Source: Zingiber officinale (taxonomy: Eukaryota > Streptophyta > Magnoliopsida > Zingiberales > Zingiberaceae). Taken from it: a stretch of 64,000 bases of DNA. The DNA lies in contig NC_055988.1 in the NCBI RefSeq assembly GCF_018446385.1, positions 161,150,209 through 161,214,208 on the forward strand, written 5' to 3'. Every line of letters starts with the position of its first letter. Position 1 is the stretch's first letter. Positions 35,153-47,068 of this stretch are shown piece after piece. A program made the position numbers and the translations under genes. The notes beneath the pieces are model-generated. The model did no database searches. It was given only the letters and a program-made list of their open reading frames with translations, and was not told the origin of the DNA.

Positions 35153-37975
35153 CTACAGTTTAAAGTTTTTGTCAGACATGATTTTATATCCAAGTCTAAA
35201 TCTATAAGCTCTCATATCAGCTTGTACAAAGTCTACAGATATCTGGAACATCAAACTCTCTGCATAGCGCATTATAAAAAAAGCACAATCCAACCTACAA
35301 AACAAATGCACAATCCATCATAAAAAAAGTCAAATCCAATTATTATAGAACATACACAAATACTTATGATTTGCTTTATGCGGGGCCATTAACTTGAATC
35401 GTTTTATACTCTCTCCCGGAGAAAGGTGCTAAACCTTTATGCCATATGTGATAGTATGACCAGTTTAGCTCCTTAAAAAACAACACCTACAAATATCAAA
35501 CCATAGTAATTAATATATAACCAATGATTATTGGATATAAGAAATTTGTTACTTACAGTTTGATTAAAAACAGTAGTGTAATTTTTTGTGGTGCCAAGAG
35601 AGTTATAATGAATTATTTGACCTTCCTCCAGGTCCATAACCATTAGTTGCCAATGATCATCTTGGTTATTTAGAGGACATAAAATATATCTAATGTCCTT
35701 GTCCTCATCAGTTTTTGTAGTTTGTTTCAATGCATCCACGTGCATCATTCCAAACAAGTCCTATGCAAATAATAGAGCTATTTAGGTGACTGCATCCAAT
35801 ATATATTATAAACAATTTACAATGTGATAAGGGGCATACTCAGAATCCAACCCCACAAAATATGGATGGGTGGTACGGTAAGTTAGAGTTTTTGGCTTCA
35901 TTAGCAAGAATATTCCAATAAACATTTATGCAATCCCCATTGGTGTATTGCGTCCAATCAAATATTGTCATAAAAGATTGTATATCTAAAGAGAAATTAT
36001 CATTTGTCCATATTGTTTGCACCGTCACCCTACACACAAGGATACAGTCAATGGTATTTAATAAATTAAAAGTATAATAAATATCATTAAACTCTAATAA
36101 TAATCCTTCGTTGACATGTGGTTTAAGTATTTAGGCTGGCAACTACATTACCTTAACTGACTGAGCTTCAATAATGCATCGGCTATCACACCATCTTTAC
36201 TCTTTTTAAAAAATATTTTTTCTTGCTGAGATAATTAAAATACTGCTATGTCATTAAGGATTATAAAATAACAACTTACCTACTCTCGACCGTACCTTCA
36301 ATATTTTGGTTTTGACCTTGTTAAGTTCATGACATTTTGTTTCTATTTGTGATGAACTTGTATCTTCGATCTTTGATGGTGCAGGAGCATCTGGTTCGAC
36401 AGTAAGAACAAGTTGTTTGCCTTTTTTTTTTTGTACATTCGGATATCAAACTTCTCTGAGTTCTCTTTCTTTTGGGGCCTACCCGAAAATTAATTGGAAG
36501 TCTAGGCAGATTAGGGTCTATGCCTTCTGATGCTCTTGGCTCCCCTGATACCTTGCTTTGTATGACTTGTTGGAGCTCTTTAATCTTATTTTCGGCATCG
36601 GCGATGATTTTGTCTTTTACATTTAAAATTCTGTTATCCATGTCAGAATTTATATTGTCAACCTTGGTGCCACTCGTATCCTGTTCCTTACGCGGTTCAC
36701 TTATTTGTTGATCCTTTTCTTTAAGCATAGATTCCATATCAGCAATCACAATATCCTTTGTTGCTACTAGACTATCTTTTTCTTCTATCACCGTTGCCAG
36801 GTTTTTATTAACTTCCTCCAAACTTTTAGTAGCTTTATGTAATTCTTGCTTTAAACTTTCAATTTTGTCTCCCTTTTCCTTGCACAAAATACAATCTATC
36901 GTATTGTCACACTGCAGTAGACCTTCTTTGGCTTGTTGTAAAGATCCTTGGGCAACCAACTCAAGAGACTCAGTTGGCTGAGCCCGGTTTGATAGTAAAT
37001 CCAACTCTGATTCTGCAAGAATTAAATCTATTAAAATTTTATCTGCAGTTACATGGTCTATCATTTTTTTGACTGTGTCAACATGATAGTTAGGCCACCT
37101 CCGCTGTAGTATTCTTGGCAATTTTTCTAGATGGTTTAGATCAATAATGCTGATGTGCTCACACATCCATACCTACAATATGATTATAAAAATAATTCAT
37201 AATCTTTACAAATATCGTGATATATATGTAATCGGACTTACAACCAAAATATTTGGAAATCCCTTGAGCAAGGGGGCCTTGGGCGTTACATCAGCAACAT
37301 GTAGTTTTGGTCTTAATGTAAGCTCTAATCCAATGGAGTCTAATTGTTGAGCCATGAAACTGTATACTGCATTGCACCAGTTAAACCTAGCTAAGTTGTT
37401 AAAATCATCTACACAGTCAATTAGGGAGAGCACAGGTATTCTGAGAACACTGCTACTCCCATAAAACAGAACAGTTGCAAAAAGTACATGATATACAGCT
37501 GACAGTACAACTTGTCATTTGATCTCGACTTCCTAATCAGTTTCTCCAAATGTTTGGCAGAACAATCCGAATCTCGGAAAAACTCCATGTACAGTGCGCT
37601 TGAAGCCTCATTTAAATCGAGACGAACTATCTCTCCATTGTCGGGTAGGCCAAGAATCAGTCCCACATCTACCTTTGTAAATTTGAGCTTCTTCCCATGG
37701 AAGATAAAGTTTTTTTCCTCATGATCCCAATTATCAAACATATTTTGTACCTGAGCTCTTACAAAAGAACTATCAGGGAGGTCAAGGATCCATGAAAAAT
37801 GTGTGCCTCGAATCTTCTGTTCTTGTTCTGCAGTCGGGTTAACAGAAGAGATAAATTTTCTGAAGTGACAAATGATACTTTTCCAATTCATTCTTTTAGT
37901 TCTTCCTTTGTTGACATAACTTGGATAATTTGGTCGATCAGCACTCACACTTGTCGACGCTTCTTTTATTGCCAT
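35153..37975 (-). pseudogene. Ulp1-like protease gene 1 of the MULE
   Basis: A multi-exon gene on the minus strand. Start ATG at 37975 (MAIKEASTSVSADRP). The N-terminal module (37975-37250) contains FSWILDLPDSSFVRAQVQNM, KFTKVDVGLILGLPDNGE and DDFNNLARFNW. The GTAAGT near 37243 ends this exon. The next exon (about 37160-36300) has a long coiled coil and basic motifs (GPKRKRTQR). C-terminal exons hold the C48/Ulp1 fold: DDHWQLMVMDLEEGQIIHYN (catalytic His; Asn where Asp is expected) at about 35590-35650, and LDCAFFIMRYAE with the catalytic Cys at 35250-35300. The stop is at 35153-35155. A one-base frame change in a T run near 37485 breaks it, since the paralogue reads through. The N-terminal module resembles the DUF1985-type part of KI-MULE proteins (inference). 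The family cleaves SUMO-like tags in the nucleus; activity here is doubtful. Confidence 0.82.
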
Positions 37976-38349
37976 TGCGAACCTAGCTACTGTATAACCA
38001 CACCCAGAAAAATAACTCTTAGATCCCGTAATAACGACTGCGCTCTTATTCTAACATGTCCATAACAGTAACACAAACCCTAGGTTAAACCGTTATAGAA
38101 AGAATAACTAAATGAGAAACCGAGCTACGTACGAAACTGATTCTCGAACGCCGGTGAAGGTAGAGTCACGCCTCGAATGGAGCTGCGTAGAATGACTTCA
38201 AGAAGAAGATGACGACCGAAGCAGGAGAGTGTGTGCTTTTGCAGATTGAAACTTGGGCCTGATATCCCATTATTTTATTTTAAATTTAATCGACTCGATT
38301 TATTTGTAAGATTAATTATTATTATTTTGAAATAATACTCTTTAATATT
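37976..38349. other. Upstream region of Ulp1-like gene 1
   Basis: Putative 5' region of the minus-strand gene. It includes 'cttgggcctgatatcc' near 38250, a half copy of the GGCCCA palindrome. TGGGCC elements are known plant promoter motifs bound by TCP factors. No coding sequence is seen. Confidence 0.5.
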
Positions 38350-39526
38350 AGGCCCCACGTTGGGCCTGATATGCTCTCATATCAGGCCCACGTTGGGCCT
38401 GATATTCAAGCATATCAGGCCCAACAGTGCTTGATTTTTTTTTCCATCACTTGCCACCACACCTATGGAGCTTTAAACCATGATTTGCTAGCACCGATGG
38501 AGTCCTTGGAATTCCAGAATCCCACTCGAACTGAAATGGGTACAATCAGAGGTGTATAGGTCCATCAGTGAGTTTTAACCAAAATCCATTGATGGCCCTC
38601 TCCTACTTGGATTTACCTGAAATCAAGTCCCCTATGAAGGTCTTGGTGGGGAGATGGTATATATGGTGTTAAACAGAATTTATACCCCATGGATTAGAAG
38701 TTATGCATCCATGCCACTTGGCACATATTCCACTTATGGTCATGCTATAGACTTAAACCCTATGGTAGCACCTTCTATTTTTATTTTTTTTTTATTTTTT
38801 GATAAGGAGCATGGTAGCACATTTTGAGTTTATAGAAAAGGGGAGATAGTATTAATTTTTAAGAAAGGATATTATACCAGGCCCACATTGGGCCTGATAT
38901 GCTCTCATATCAGGCCCACGTTGGGCCTAATATGCTAGCATATCAGGCCCACATTGGGCATAATATTCAAGCATATCAGACCCAACGGTGCGTGATTTTT
39001 TTTTCCATCACTTGCCACCACACCTATGGAGCTTTAAACCATGATTTTCTAGCACCGATGGAGTCCTTGGAATTCCAGAATCCCACTCGAACTGAAATGG
39101 GTACAATCAGAGGTGTCTAGGTCCATCAGTGGGTTTTGACCAAAACCCACTGATGACCCTCCCCTACTAGGATTTACCTGAAATCAAGTCCCCTGTGAAG
39201 GTCTTGGTGGGGAGATGGTATATATGGTGTCAAACAGAATTTATACACCATGGATTATAAGTTATGCCTCCGTGCCAGTTGGGACATATTCCACTTATGG
39301 TCATGCTATAGACTTAAACTCTATGGTAGCACCTTCTAATTTTATTTTTTTTATTTTTTGATAAGAAGCATGGTAGCACATTTTGAGTTTATAGAAAGGG
39401 GGAGATAGTATTAATTTTTAAGAAAGGATACCATATCATGCCCACGTTGGGCCTGATATTCAAGCATATCAGGCCGAACGGTGCTTGATTTTTTTTCATC
39501 ACTTACCACGACACCTATGGAGCTTT
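38350..39526 (+). repeat. Array of ~490-560-bp repeat, forward, first part
   Basis: Two full units and the start of a third, opposite in orientation to the array at 33640-35065. GGCCCA palindromes ('catatcaggcccacgttggg') occur at 38351-38422, 38880-38985 and 39438-39480. It is interrupted at 39527 by the copia element and resumes at 49465. Confidence 0.9.
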
Positions 39527-41918
39527 TGTTAGAGTGTATACTGAAAGCCTAAGCTTTTGTAAACATTTATTTTGAATAAAGAATCACATTTGGTCAAATT
39601 GTCTACATTTAGTTGTAGTTGTTTAATTATTTTATATTGTAGATAACATAGTATGTGGTACCACATACAGAAGATAATGTCATCAGTACCTTATAAATTA
39701 TAAACAGTAGCTCACGACCAAAATGGAAAGGAACAAATCATTGGAAGGTCGTAGTGTAATTAGGAATTAGTTTATCTTGACTATATAATTACACTAGTAC
39801 ACTTAGAGTGTATTGAGTAGGACCATTAGAGGTCGTTTCTTTTATACTGACTTTATAAAGGAACAAAGACCTCAGTTATTATGGAAGTGTGTGCTCTTAA
39901 TCCTAATATAATAACAAGCACATATATTTGATATTTATTTCTTTAATTTATCAATGGGTGAGATTTAGTTCGATAAATCAATAAGCCCGATAAGTTGGGA
40001 AATGATATCACTTATAGTGTGTGTTATTGATTATAGAAGGAAACTGTGCCCTAGAAATCTAGGTTGATAATGTCCCCAAGATGAGCTCATAAGGATTGTC
40101 ATGTTAAACCCTGCAGGTGGACTCAGTCTGACATAATGATAAGGTTGAGTGGTACTATTCTTGGATTAAGATATTAATTAAATGAGTTGTCAGTAACTCA
40201 CTTAATTAGTGGACATTCGACATCTTAAACACAGGGAGACTAACACACTCATAATAAGAAGGAGCCCAAAAATATAATTTGGGATTGGTGCGGTAGTTCA
40301 ATAATAGTTCTTTAGTGGAATGAATTATTATTGATAAAATTAAGTTGTGTGTTCGGGGAGAACACGGGATTCTTAATTTTATCGGGAGACCAAAACCAAT
40401 TCCTCCTCTCGGTCCCTATCGTAGCCTCTTATTTATAGAGTACTATACCCACCTTCATACCCATGATGTAGGGGCCGGCCAAGCTAGCTTGTGGTTCAAG
40501 CTAGGGCCGGCCAAGCGTTGGTTCATGGGTGGCCGGCCCTAGCTTGAACCCAAGCTTAGGTGGCCGGCCCCATTAAATTAAAAAGAATTTTAATTTTTTC
40601 TTATGTGAAAGATATAATTTATTGGAGATATTTAAAATTAAAATATCTCTTTTAAAAGGATCTACAAAAGATTAAAGAAAGAGATTAGATCTCTTTCCTT
40701 ATTTGTAGATTGGAAAGATATTTTATTTTTCTTCTTTATAAATTATTCACATGTAGAAAAATTAAAATTATAGAAATTTCTTTTTATCAACCATGAAGGG
40801 ATTTTAAAGGGAAATTTTATTTTTTAAAAATTTTCGAAGACAAATAAGGAATTTTAATTGTTGATTGAAATTGCCTTATTTGCTCTTATTGAGGTGGCTG
40901 GCCATGATATAATTGATTAGGAAATTTTATTTAATTTTTATTAATTAATTGTTGTCAAGGAAAGTTAAGGAAATTTTATTGTAATTAAATTTCCTTATTT
41001 ACCAAAGCTAAGGAATATAAAAGAGGGGGTTAGGGTGCCTTCATGGGACACAACCTCTATTATTCTCTCCCTCTTTTTCCTGGGTGTTGTGGCCGGCCAT
41101 CCTCTCTCCCTCTCTTCCTCTTTGTGGTGGCCGAAACCCTTCCTTGCTTGGAGCTCTTGTGGTGGCCGGATACTACTTGGAGAAGAAGAAGAAGAAGAAG
41201 GAGAGAAAGCTTGCATCCCTTGGAGCTTAGTTGGTGGAAAAAGTTCTTCATCCTTGGATTTTGGTGCTTGGCCGAAACTTGAAGGAAGAAGAAGAAGGTG
41301 CTAGGTGGTCCTCATCTTGGAAGATCGTTGCCCACACAACGTCCGAGGTTAGAAGAGGAATACCGTAGAAGATCAAGAGGTCTTTCTAAAAGATATAACT
41401 AGTATTTTTTTCCTTTCCGCATCATACTAGTTATTTTTGGAAATAACATCAAATACAAGAGGCATGCGATTCTAGTATTTCAAATTTATTTTCGATGTTG
41501 TGTTCTTTTGTTTTTCTTTTTCCTTGTGATTTGATTGCTCTTTTCGGTTGACCTAAAGTTATTTAAGGAAATTAAATATTAGCTTTCCTTAAAAGGCTTT
41601 GTCTAGTCAGTGGTGGTTGTTCCCATATCCAAGAAGGTCATGTGCCTCGCCACGTCAGTACTGGAAGCTAATTTTGGAAATTAATATTTAATAGAATTAA
41701 TAACCTAGGTGATTTGGATCGAAAGTGTTAAGTTCCGCAGGAGATCCAAGTCTAAACCTAAAAGAACAAATAGATTAAACTTTGGATCAAACGTGTTAAG
41801 TTCCGCAGGCGATCCAAGTTTAATCTAAAAGAACACATGGTAGCTAGGAAAAGGTTCAGACCTTTGTACAAAATTTTTGTACAGTGGAACCATTAGGTTT
41901 TCCGAGTAGCAACCAACA
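39527..41918 (+). repeat. 5' LTR of copia element
   Basis: TGTTAGAGTGTATACTG to GCAACCAACA. It has a GGCCGGCC-rich block with a 21-bp perfect hairpin (40493-40513 with 40530-40550), a TATA box TATAAAA at 41016-41022, and a pyrimidine-rich leader with a GAA-repeat (41178-41205). Confidence 0.95.
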
Positions 41919-41919
41919 A

Positions 41920-41933
41920 TTGGTATCAGAGCT
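41920..41933 (+). other. Primer binding site of copia element
   Basis: TTGGTATCAGAGCT, one base after the 5' LTR; complementary to initiator methionine tRNA. Confidence 0.9.
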
Positions 41934-43108
41934 AGGGTTTTACCTCTGTGTATTTGGTATTAGTTTAATTATGCACATGTCATACATAATTTAGGCAGGT
42001 TAATAGTAGGATGTGCTAACTTTGTGGATGCAGGATCCAACTATTATGTCTTTTAGTTATTATGTGTGTGATTGGACCCTTGGACATGTCAAGGGCATTT
42101 ATATGTGTGTGCATGATTGTATTATAAAATACAACAGGTGCTGTATTTAGTTTTATTAGGATTTTATTTTTGATCTAGTTACATGTACATTCCTTTTATG
42201 GAATTTAGGATCGATGGATGTAAATTTTTATTTTATGTTCGATCTAGTTTACATATACATTCCTTTGAGGAATATAGGATCGGAAAATGTAAAATTCTAT
42301 TTGTGTCGCGGATCGAATCTTGCAAGACGTGGAACCTTTTAAGGACCAGAGGCGCAGCGGAACAAGAAGCAAGATGGATGCGACAGCAAGACCCGGTGGC
42401 GGTGGCCAAATATGGCAGCAACTTAGGATGACAACACACGGAGGACAACTATAGATAAAAGCCATAATAGTTGAAAATTAGATTTTCTATTTATTGCTTT
42501 TATATTGTGTTGTGTGTGCATGTTAGTATACATGTTTAGTAGGCTAGCATAGTTAAAATTCCTCATTTATAAATAACTAAGTGGGAGAGGGATTTTAAAT
42601 AAATTCCACGGTCTCCATTACTGGTTTGTAAGTGATGCAAAAAAGCTTGCGCATTGGCTCTGAGTGCCTTCCTCCATATTGGATGAGCTTGTTTGTGGAT
42701 CACTAGAACAAATTTCTATTTGGGATGACTATAGGAAGTTAATTAAGAGCGTGTGATCTTCCCTATCGGAAGGGGCACAATCTTATTAATGGACTTAGTG
42801 TCAAGTAATGGTATACACTTAGACACAACTAATAGTATCCTCCCCATCGGAATCACTGCTATTATTTGTGTGACCAAAGGATACCAACTATTAATTTTAT
42901 TTGTCAAAAAGTTAGGTTGACAAGATAATAAAATTAATGGGTTAAAACCCTCCTTTTACAAATGTTGAATTTGTATACGTCCACACTATCGTGGCATACA
43001 AAATTCACGGTGTTTTGAGGTGTTGGTTAATTTAAAATAGTATTGTTTGAGGAATCAATATTATTCTAAATTTAGAGTTCTGACCAAAAGTTATTTGTGA
43101 TTCTTAGG
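41934..43108. other. Copia leader region
   Basis: Untranslated leader between the PBS and gag. It holds two related phrases ('tacattccttttatggaattt' type at 42187 and 42253) and no supported gene. Confidence 0.6.
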
Positions 43109-43905
43109 ATGACTTTCAACCCACTGTCCATCATACTACAACAGAATAGACTTACTGGTCCTAACTACATAGATTGGAAAAGGAACCTGGACATTGTTCT
43201 TACTGCTGAAAGCTATAAGTTTGTACTGACTGAGCCTTGTCCTGATGCACCCACTGGTGAATCTACCCAAGAGGAGATTGAATATCATAAGAAATGGGTA
43301 AAGGCAGATGAGATGGCGCGGTGTTACATTTTGGCTTCAATGTCAAATGTATTGCAACATCAGCATCAAGATTTACCAACAGCTTATGATATTATGAACA
43401 ATCTCAAGGAACTCTTTGGTCATCAGGATCGGGCTTCTAGATAAGAAGCCATGAGAAAGATAATGACAGCCACCATGCAAGAGGGTACTCCTGTGAGGGA
43501 TCATATCCTAAAGATGATGGCTTATCTGAACGAAATACAGATCCTTGGAGGAGAAATTGATGGGGAAACCCAGATCGATATGATTCTCCAAACACTACCT
43601 AGAAGTTTTGAGCAATTTCACCTGAATTACAATATTAACAAAAGGGTATATTCATTGACGGAACTACTGACAGAACTTTAGGCAGCAGAATGTTTGTTTC
43701 GTCACAATTCTCATATTCACTATGCTGAAAATGATTCTACTTCTAAACCGAAAGGAAACAAGAAGAAGAAACAAGCTGGTTCAGCAAAGAAAGTGAATAA
43801 ATCTCAGAGTACAGGACCTAAAGCTAGAATGAAGAAGTCGAAGAGCAAGTGCTTCATCTGCAAGCAGTCAGGGCATTGGAAGGCGGACTGTCCTCGTAGG
43901 AATCA
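43109..43905 (+). pseudogene. Copia gag, with two stops
   Basis: Start ATG at 43109 (MTFNPLSIILQQNRLTGPNY). A gag-polypeptide domain with WKRNLDIVLTAE and MNNLKELFGHQDRASR is followed by a TAA at 43442-43444. It continues with IMTATMQEGTPVRDHIL and MILQTLPRSFEQF, then a TAG at 43679-43681. A Lys-rich stretch and the zinc knuckle CFICKQSGHWKADC (43849-43890) follow in the same frame as the protease. The two nonsense changes make it non-functional. Confidence 0.9.
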
Positions 43906-44331
43906 GAACAACAAAGGTATATCTCATGCTCTAGTTGTTGAAACATGTTTAGCAGTGTTATCTACCAGCACCTGGTGTGTAGATATGGGAGCCACTGATC
44001 ATGTCTGCAATTCCTTGCAGGGGTTCCAGGAAACCCGACGACTAACTGAAGGAGAGATTACCGTCTACATGGGCAATGCTACTAAGGTGGCGGCTGTTGC
44101 AGTGGGAGATGTCTACTTATCTTTTAATAGGAATAGAAATTTGGTTTTAAGAAATTGTCTTTATGTACCCAGTTTTAGAAAGAATTTAATCTCAGTTTCT
44201 AAACTGTTTTTGGATGGATATTCAGTTTCCTTTAGTAACGATGTAGTTATTAAGAGAAATAAAGTGATTATTTGTTCTGGTGCATTAGTTGACAATTTGT
44301 ATACTTTAAATCTAATTTCTCCCACAAAGTA
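43906..44331 (+). pseudogene. Copia protease domain
   Basis: Continues gag into WCVDMGATDHVC, the site where copia proteases carry D-S-G; here Ser reads Met while Asp and Gly stay. Downstream RNLVLRNCLYVPSFRKNLIS is typical of this domain. It ends with a TAA at 44329-44331, before the GAG-pre-integrase motif. Confidence 0.88.
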
Positions 44332-44389
44332 AAACATAGAAATTTATAACTCATCTTCTAACTCAAATAAGAGAAAAGAACCTTCGGAA

Positions 44390-45240
44390 ATGAACCAAGC
44401 ATATCTTTGGCATCTAAGGCTTGGTCATATTAACTTAAATAGGATTCAGAGGCTTATAGTCGATGGACTTTTGGGTTCATTAGAGTTGGAAAATTTTCCA
44501 ACTTGTGAATCTTGGTTGGAAGGTAAAATGACCAAGAGGCCTTTTAAGGCCAAGGGGTATAGAGCCAAAGAAGTGTTAGAATTGGTTCATTCTGATTTGT
44601 GTGGTCCTATGTCTGTCCAGGCAAGAGGTGGTTTTGAATATTTTGTCTCTTTTATAGATGATTATTCAAGATACGGATACATTTACCTAATGCGCCGCAA
44701 GTCCGAGTGCTTTGATAAGTTCAAAGAGTACAAGGCTGATGTGGAGAAACGACTAGGTAAAAGTATCAAGACACTACGGTCTGATCGTGGTGGCAAATAC
44801 CTCTTAGGAGAGTTTAGGAATTACTTATCAGAGGCCGGAATTCAATCCCAACTGTCTGCTCCCAACAGAATGGTGTGGCAGAACGAAGGAATAGGACTCT
44901 TATGGAAATGGTTAGATCAATGATGAGTTATTCAGAATTACCAAATTCGTTTTGGGGATACGCTCTGGAAACAGCAGTGTACATTCTGAACTTAGTACCT
45001 TCTAAATCAGTTTCTTCTACTCCCACAGAATTGTGGAATGGGCGAAAGCCCAGTCTAAGACATATTCGGATTTGGGGTAATCCAGCACATGTGCTGAAAC
45101 CAGATGCTGATAAGTTAGAATCTCGTACAGAAGTTCGCATATTTGTGGGGTATCCCAGAGGAACGAAAGGTGGTTTATTTTATAGTCCTAAAGACCAGAA
45201 GGTCATTGTTAGCACCAATGCCTAGTTTTTAGAAGAAGAC
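44390..45240 (+). pseudogene. Copia integrase, frameshifted
   Basis: GAG-pre-integrase LWHLRLGHINLNRI with the HHCC finger (H..H, then FPTCESWLEGKMTK where the second Cys reads Trp), then core HSDLCGPM (first Asp) and LRSDRGGKYLLGEF (second Asp). A frame change near 44870 moves reading to [14 protein letters not shown] (catalytic Glu region altered) and [17 protein letters not shown] at 45223-45225 ends it. Both the zinc finger and the frame are damaged. Confidence 0.88.
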
Positions 45241-45246
45241 TATATA

Positions 45247-46390
45247 ATGGATCACAAGCCCAGTAGCAAAGTTGTTTTAGAAGAACTTAGAGAGGACACG
45301 TCTACTTCAGTACCAACAGTACAAGATGAAGTACCACAAGAGACTGCAACACATGTCACACATGATACACAACCACAGACAGTGCCTCGTCGTAGTGGGA
45401 GGATTGTAAGGCAGCCTGAAAGATTCATGTTTTTGGGAGAGTCTTCGGACTTGATCCCGGGTAAACATGAACCTAATCCCCGAACATATGACGAAGCACT
45501 CCAAGATATAGATGCAGCATATTAGCAAAAGGCAATGAATTCTGAAATAGAGTCTATGTACTCTAATAAGATCTGGGAGCTTGTAGAACCACCTGATGGT
45601 GTAAAAGTCGTTGGATGCAAGTGGATCTACAAAAGGAAAAGAGGGACAGACGGGAAGGTAGAAACCTTCAAAGCTAGGATTGTTGCGAAAGGGTACACTC
45701 AGAAAGAGGGAACCGACTATGAGGAGACCTTTTCACTGGTAGACATGCTTAAGTCTATCCGGATACTGTTATCCATTGCTGCTCATATGGATTATGAGAT
45801 TTGGCAAATGGATGTCAAGACAGCTTTCCTTAATAGAAGTCTTGAAGAGAACATCCATATGAAGCAACCAGAAGGATTTATTGAAAAAGGCAAAGAGCAT
45901 CTAGTGTGCAAGCTCAATCGTTCCATTTATGGACTAAAGCAAGCTTCAAGGTCTTGGAACATCCGGTTTAATGAAGTAATCCAGTCATATGGATTTATTC
46001 AGTGTCCAGATGAGTCTTGTGTATACAAGAAGTGTAACGGAAACGTGGTGGTATTTCTTGTACTATACATAGATGATATTTTGTTAATTGGCAACAATGT
46101 CAAGGTATTATCGGATGTAAGGGTATGGTTGTCCAAACAATTTGATATGAAGGACTTAGGAGATTGTGCACACATTCTTGGGATCAAAGTTATAAGGGAT
46201 CGCAAGAAAAGAATGTTGTGTCTGTCCCAAGCTTCATATATAGATACAATCCTTGCTCGTTTTAGCATGCAGGATTCCAAGAAAGGTTTCTTACCTTTTA
46301 GGCATGGAGTAGCTCTATCTAAAGAGATGTCTCCGAAGACATCAAAGGAGATAGAGGACATGAAAGCAGTTCCTTGTAGGAAGCCTAATG
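45247..46390 (+). pseudogene. Copia reverse transcriptase
   Basis: A linker with RRSGRIVRQPERF leads to a TAG near 45523-45525, then RT with WIYKRKRGTDGKVETFKARI, KGYTQKEGTDYEETFSLV, MDVKTAFLN, the catalytic VLYIDDILLIGN and GLKQASRSWN. It ends in a frame change near 46390, after which RNase H continues in another frame. RT catalytic residues look intact within the broken polyprotein. Confidence 0.92.
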
Positions 46391-47047
46391 TATGCAATGC
46401 TATGTACGAGACCTGATATCTGTTTTGCCATGGGCATGGTTAGCAGATATCAGAGTAACCCTGGACAAGGACATTGGACTGTGATAAAGTATATATTAAA
46501 GTATCTGAGAAGGACTAGAGATTATATGCTAGTTTACCAAGCAGACGATTTGCTCCCTGTGGGTTACACGGATTCATATTTCCAATCAGATAGGGACAAC
46601 AATAAGTCTACATCAGGCTATGTGTTTACTTTGGGAGGTGGAGCCATTGCATGGAGGAGTGTTAAGCAGAAATGCGTTTCAGACTCAACCATGGAAGCTG
46701 AGTATGTAGCAGCCTCTGAGGCAGCTAAAGAAGCAGTATGGCTCAGGAACTTTCTAATGGACTTAGATGTGATTCCTGGTTTGCCCAAAATCATCACAAT
46801 TTATTGTGATAATAGCGGTGCAGTTGCAAACTCGAAGGAACCACGAGCCCATAAGGCAAGTAAACATATAGAGCGCAAGTACCACCTGATACGAGATATC
46901 GTGAAGCGAGGAGAAGTTGTCATCGCCAAGATTGCATCAGCAGATAACCTGACAGATCCTTTCACTAAGGCCCTTCCAGCAAAAGCTTTCGATAGGCATG
47001 TGGAGGGAATGGGAATCAGATGTATGGCAGAAGATATGACAGCTTAG
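46388..47047 (+). pseudogene. Copia RNase H
   Basis: TRPDICFAMGMVSRYQSNPG, YTDSYFQSDRDNNKSTSGYV, STMEAEYVAASEAAKEAVWL and KHIERKYHLIRDIV are the standard blocks of copia RNase H. The Asp and Glu metal ligands (YTD, EAEY) are present. The stop is at 47045-47047, 21 bases before the 3' LTR. Confidence 0.92.
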
Positions 47048-47057
47048 TCATTAGTAT

Positions 47058-47068
47058 AAGTGGGAGAT
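47058..47068 (+). other. Polypurine tract of copia element
   Basis: AAGTGGGAGAT directly before the 3' LTR start TGTTAGAGTG. Confidence 0.8.

Noticed and set aside
41035-41304. Open frames on both strands repeated at 48585-48851
   Set aside because: They are the pyrimidine-rich leader and GAA repeat of the copia LTR.
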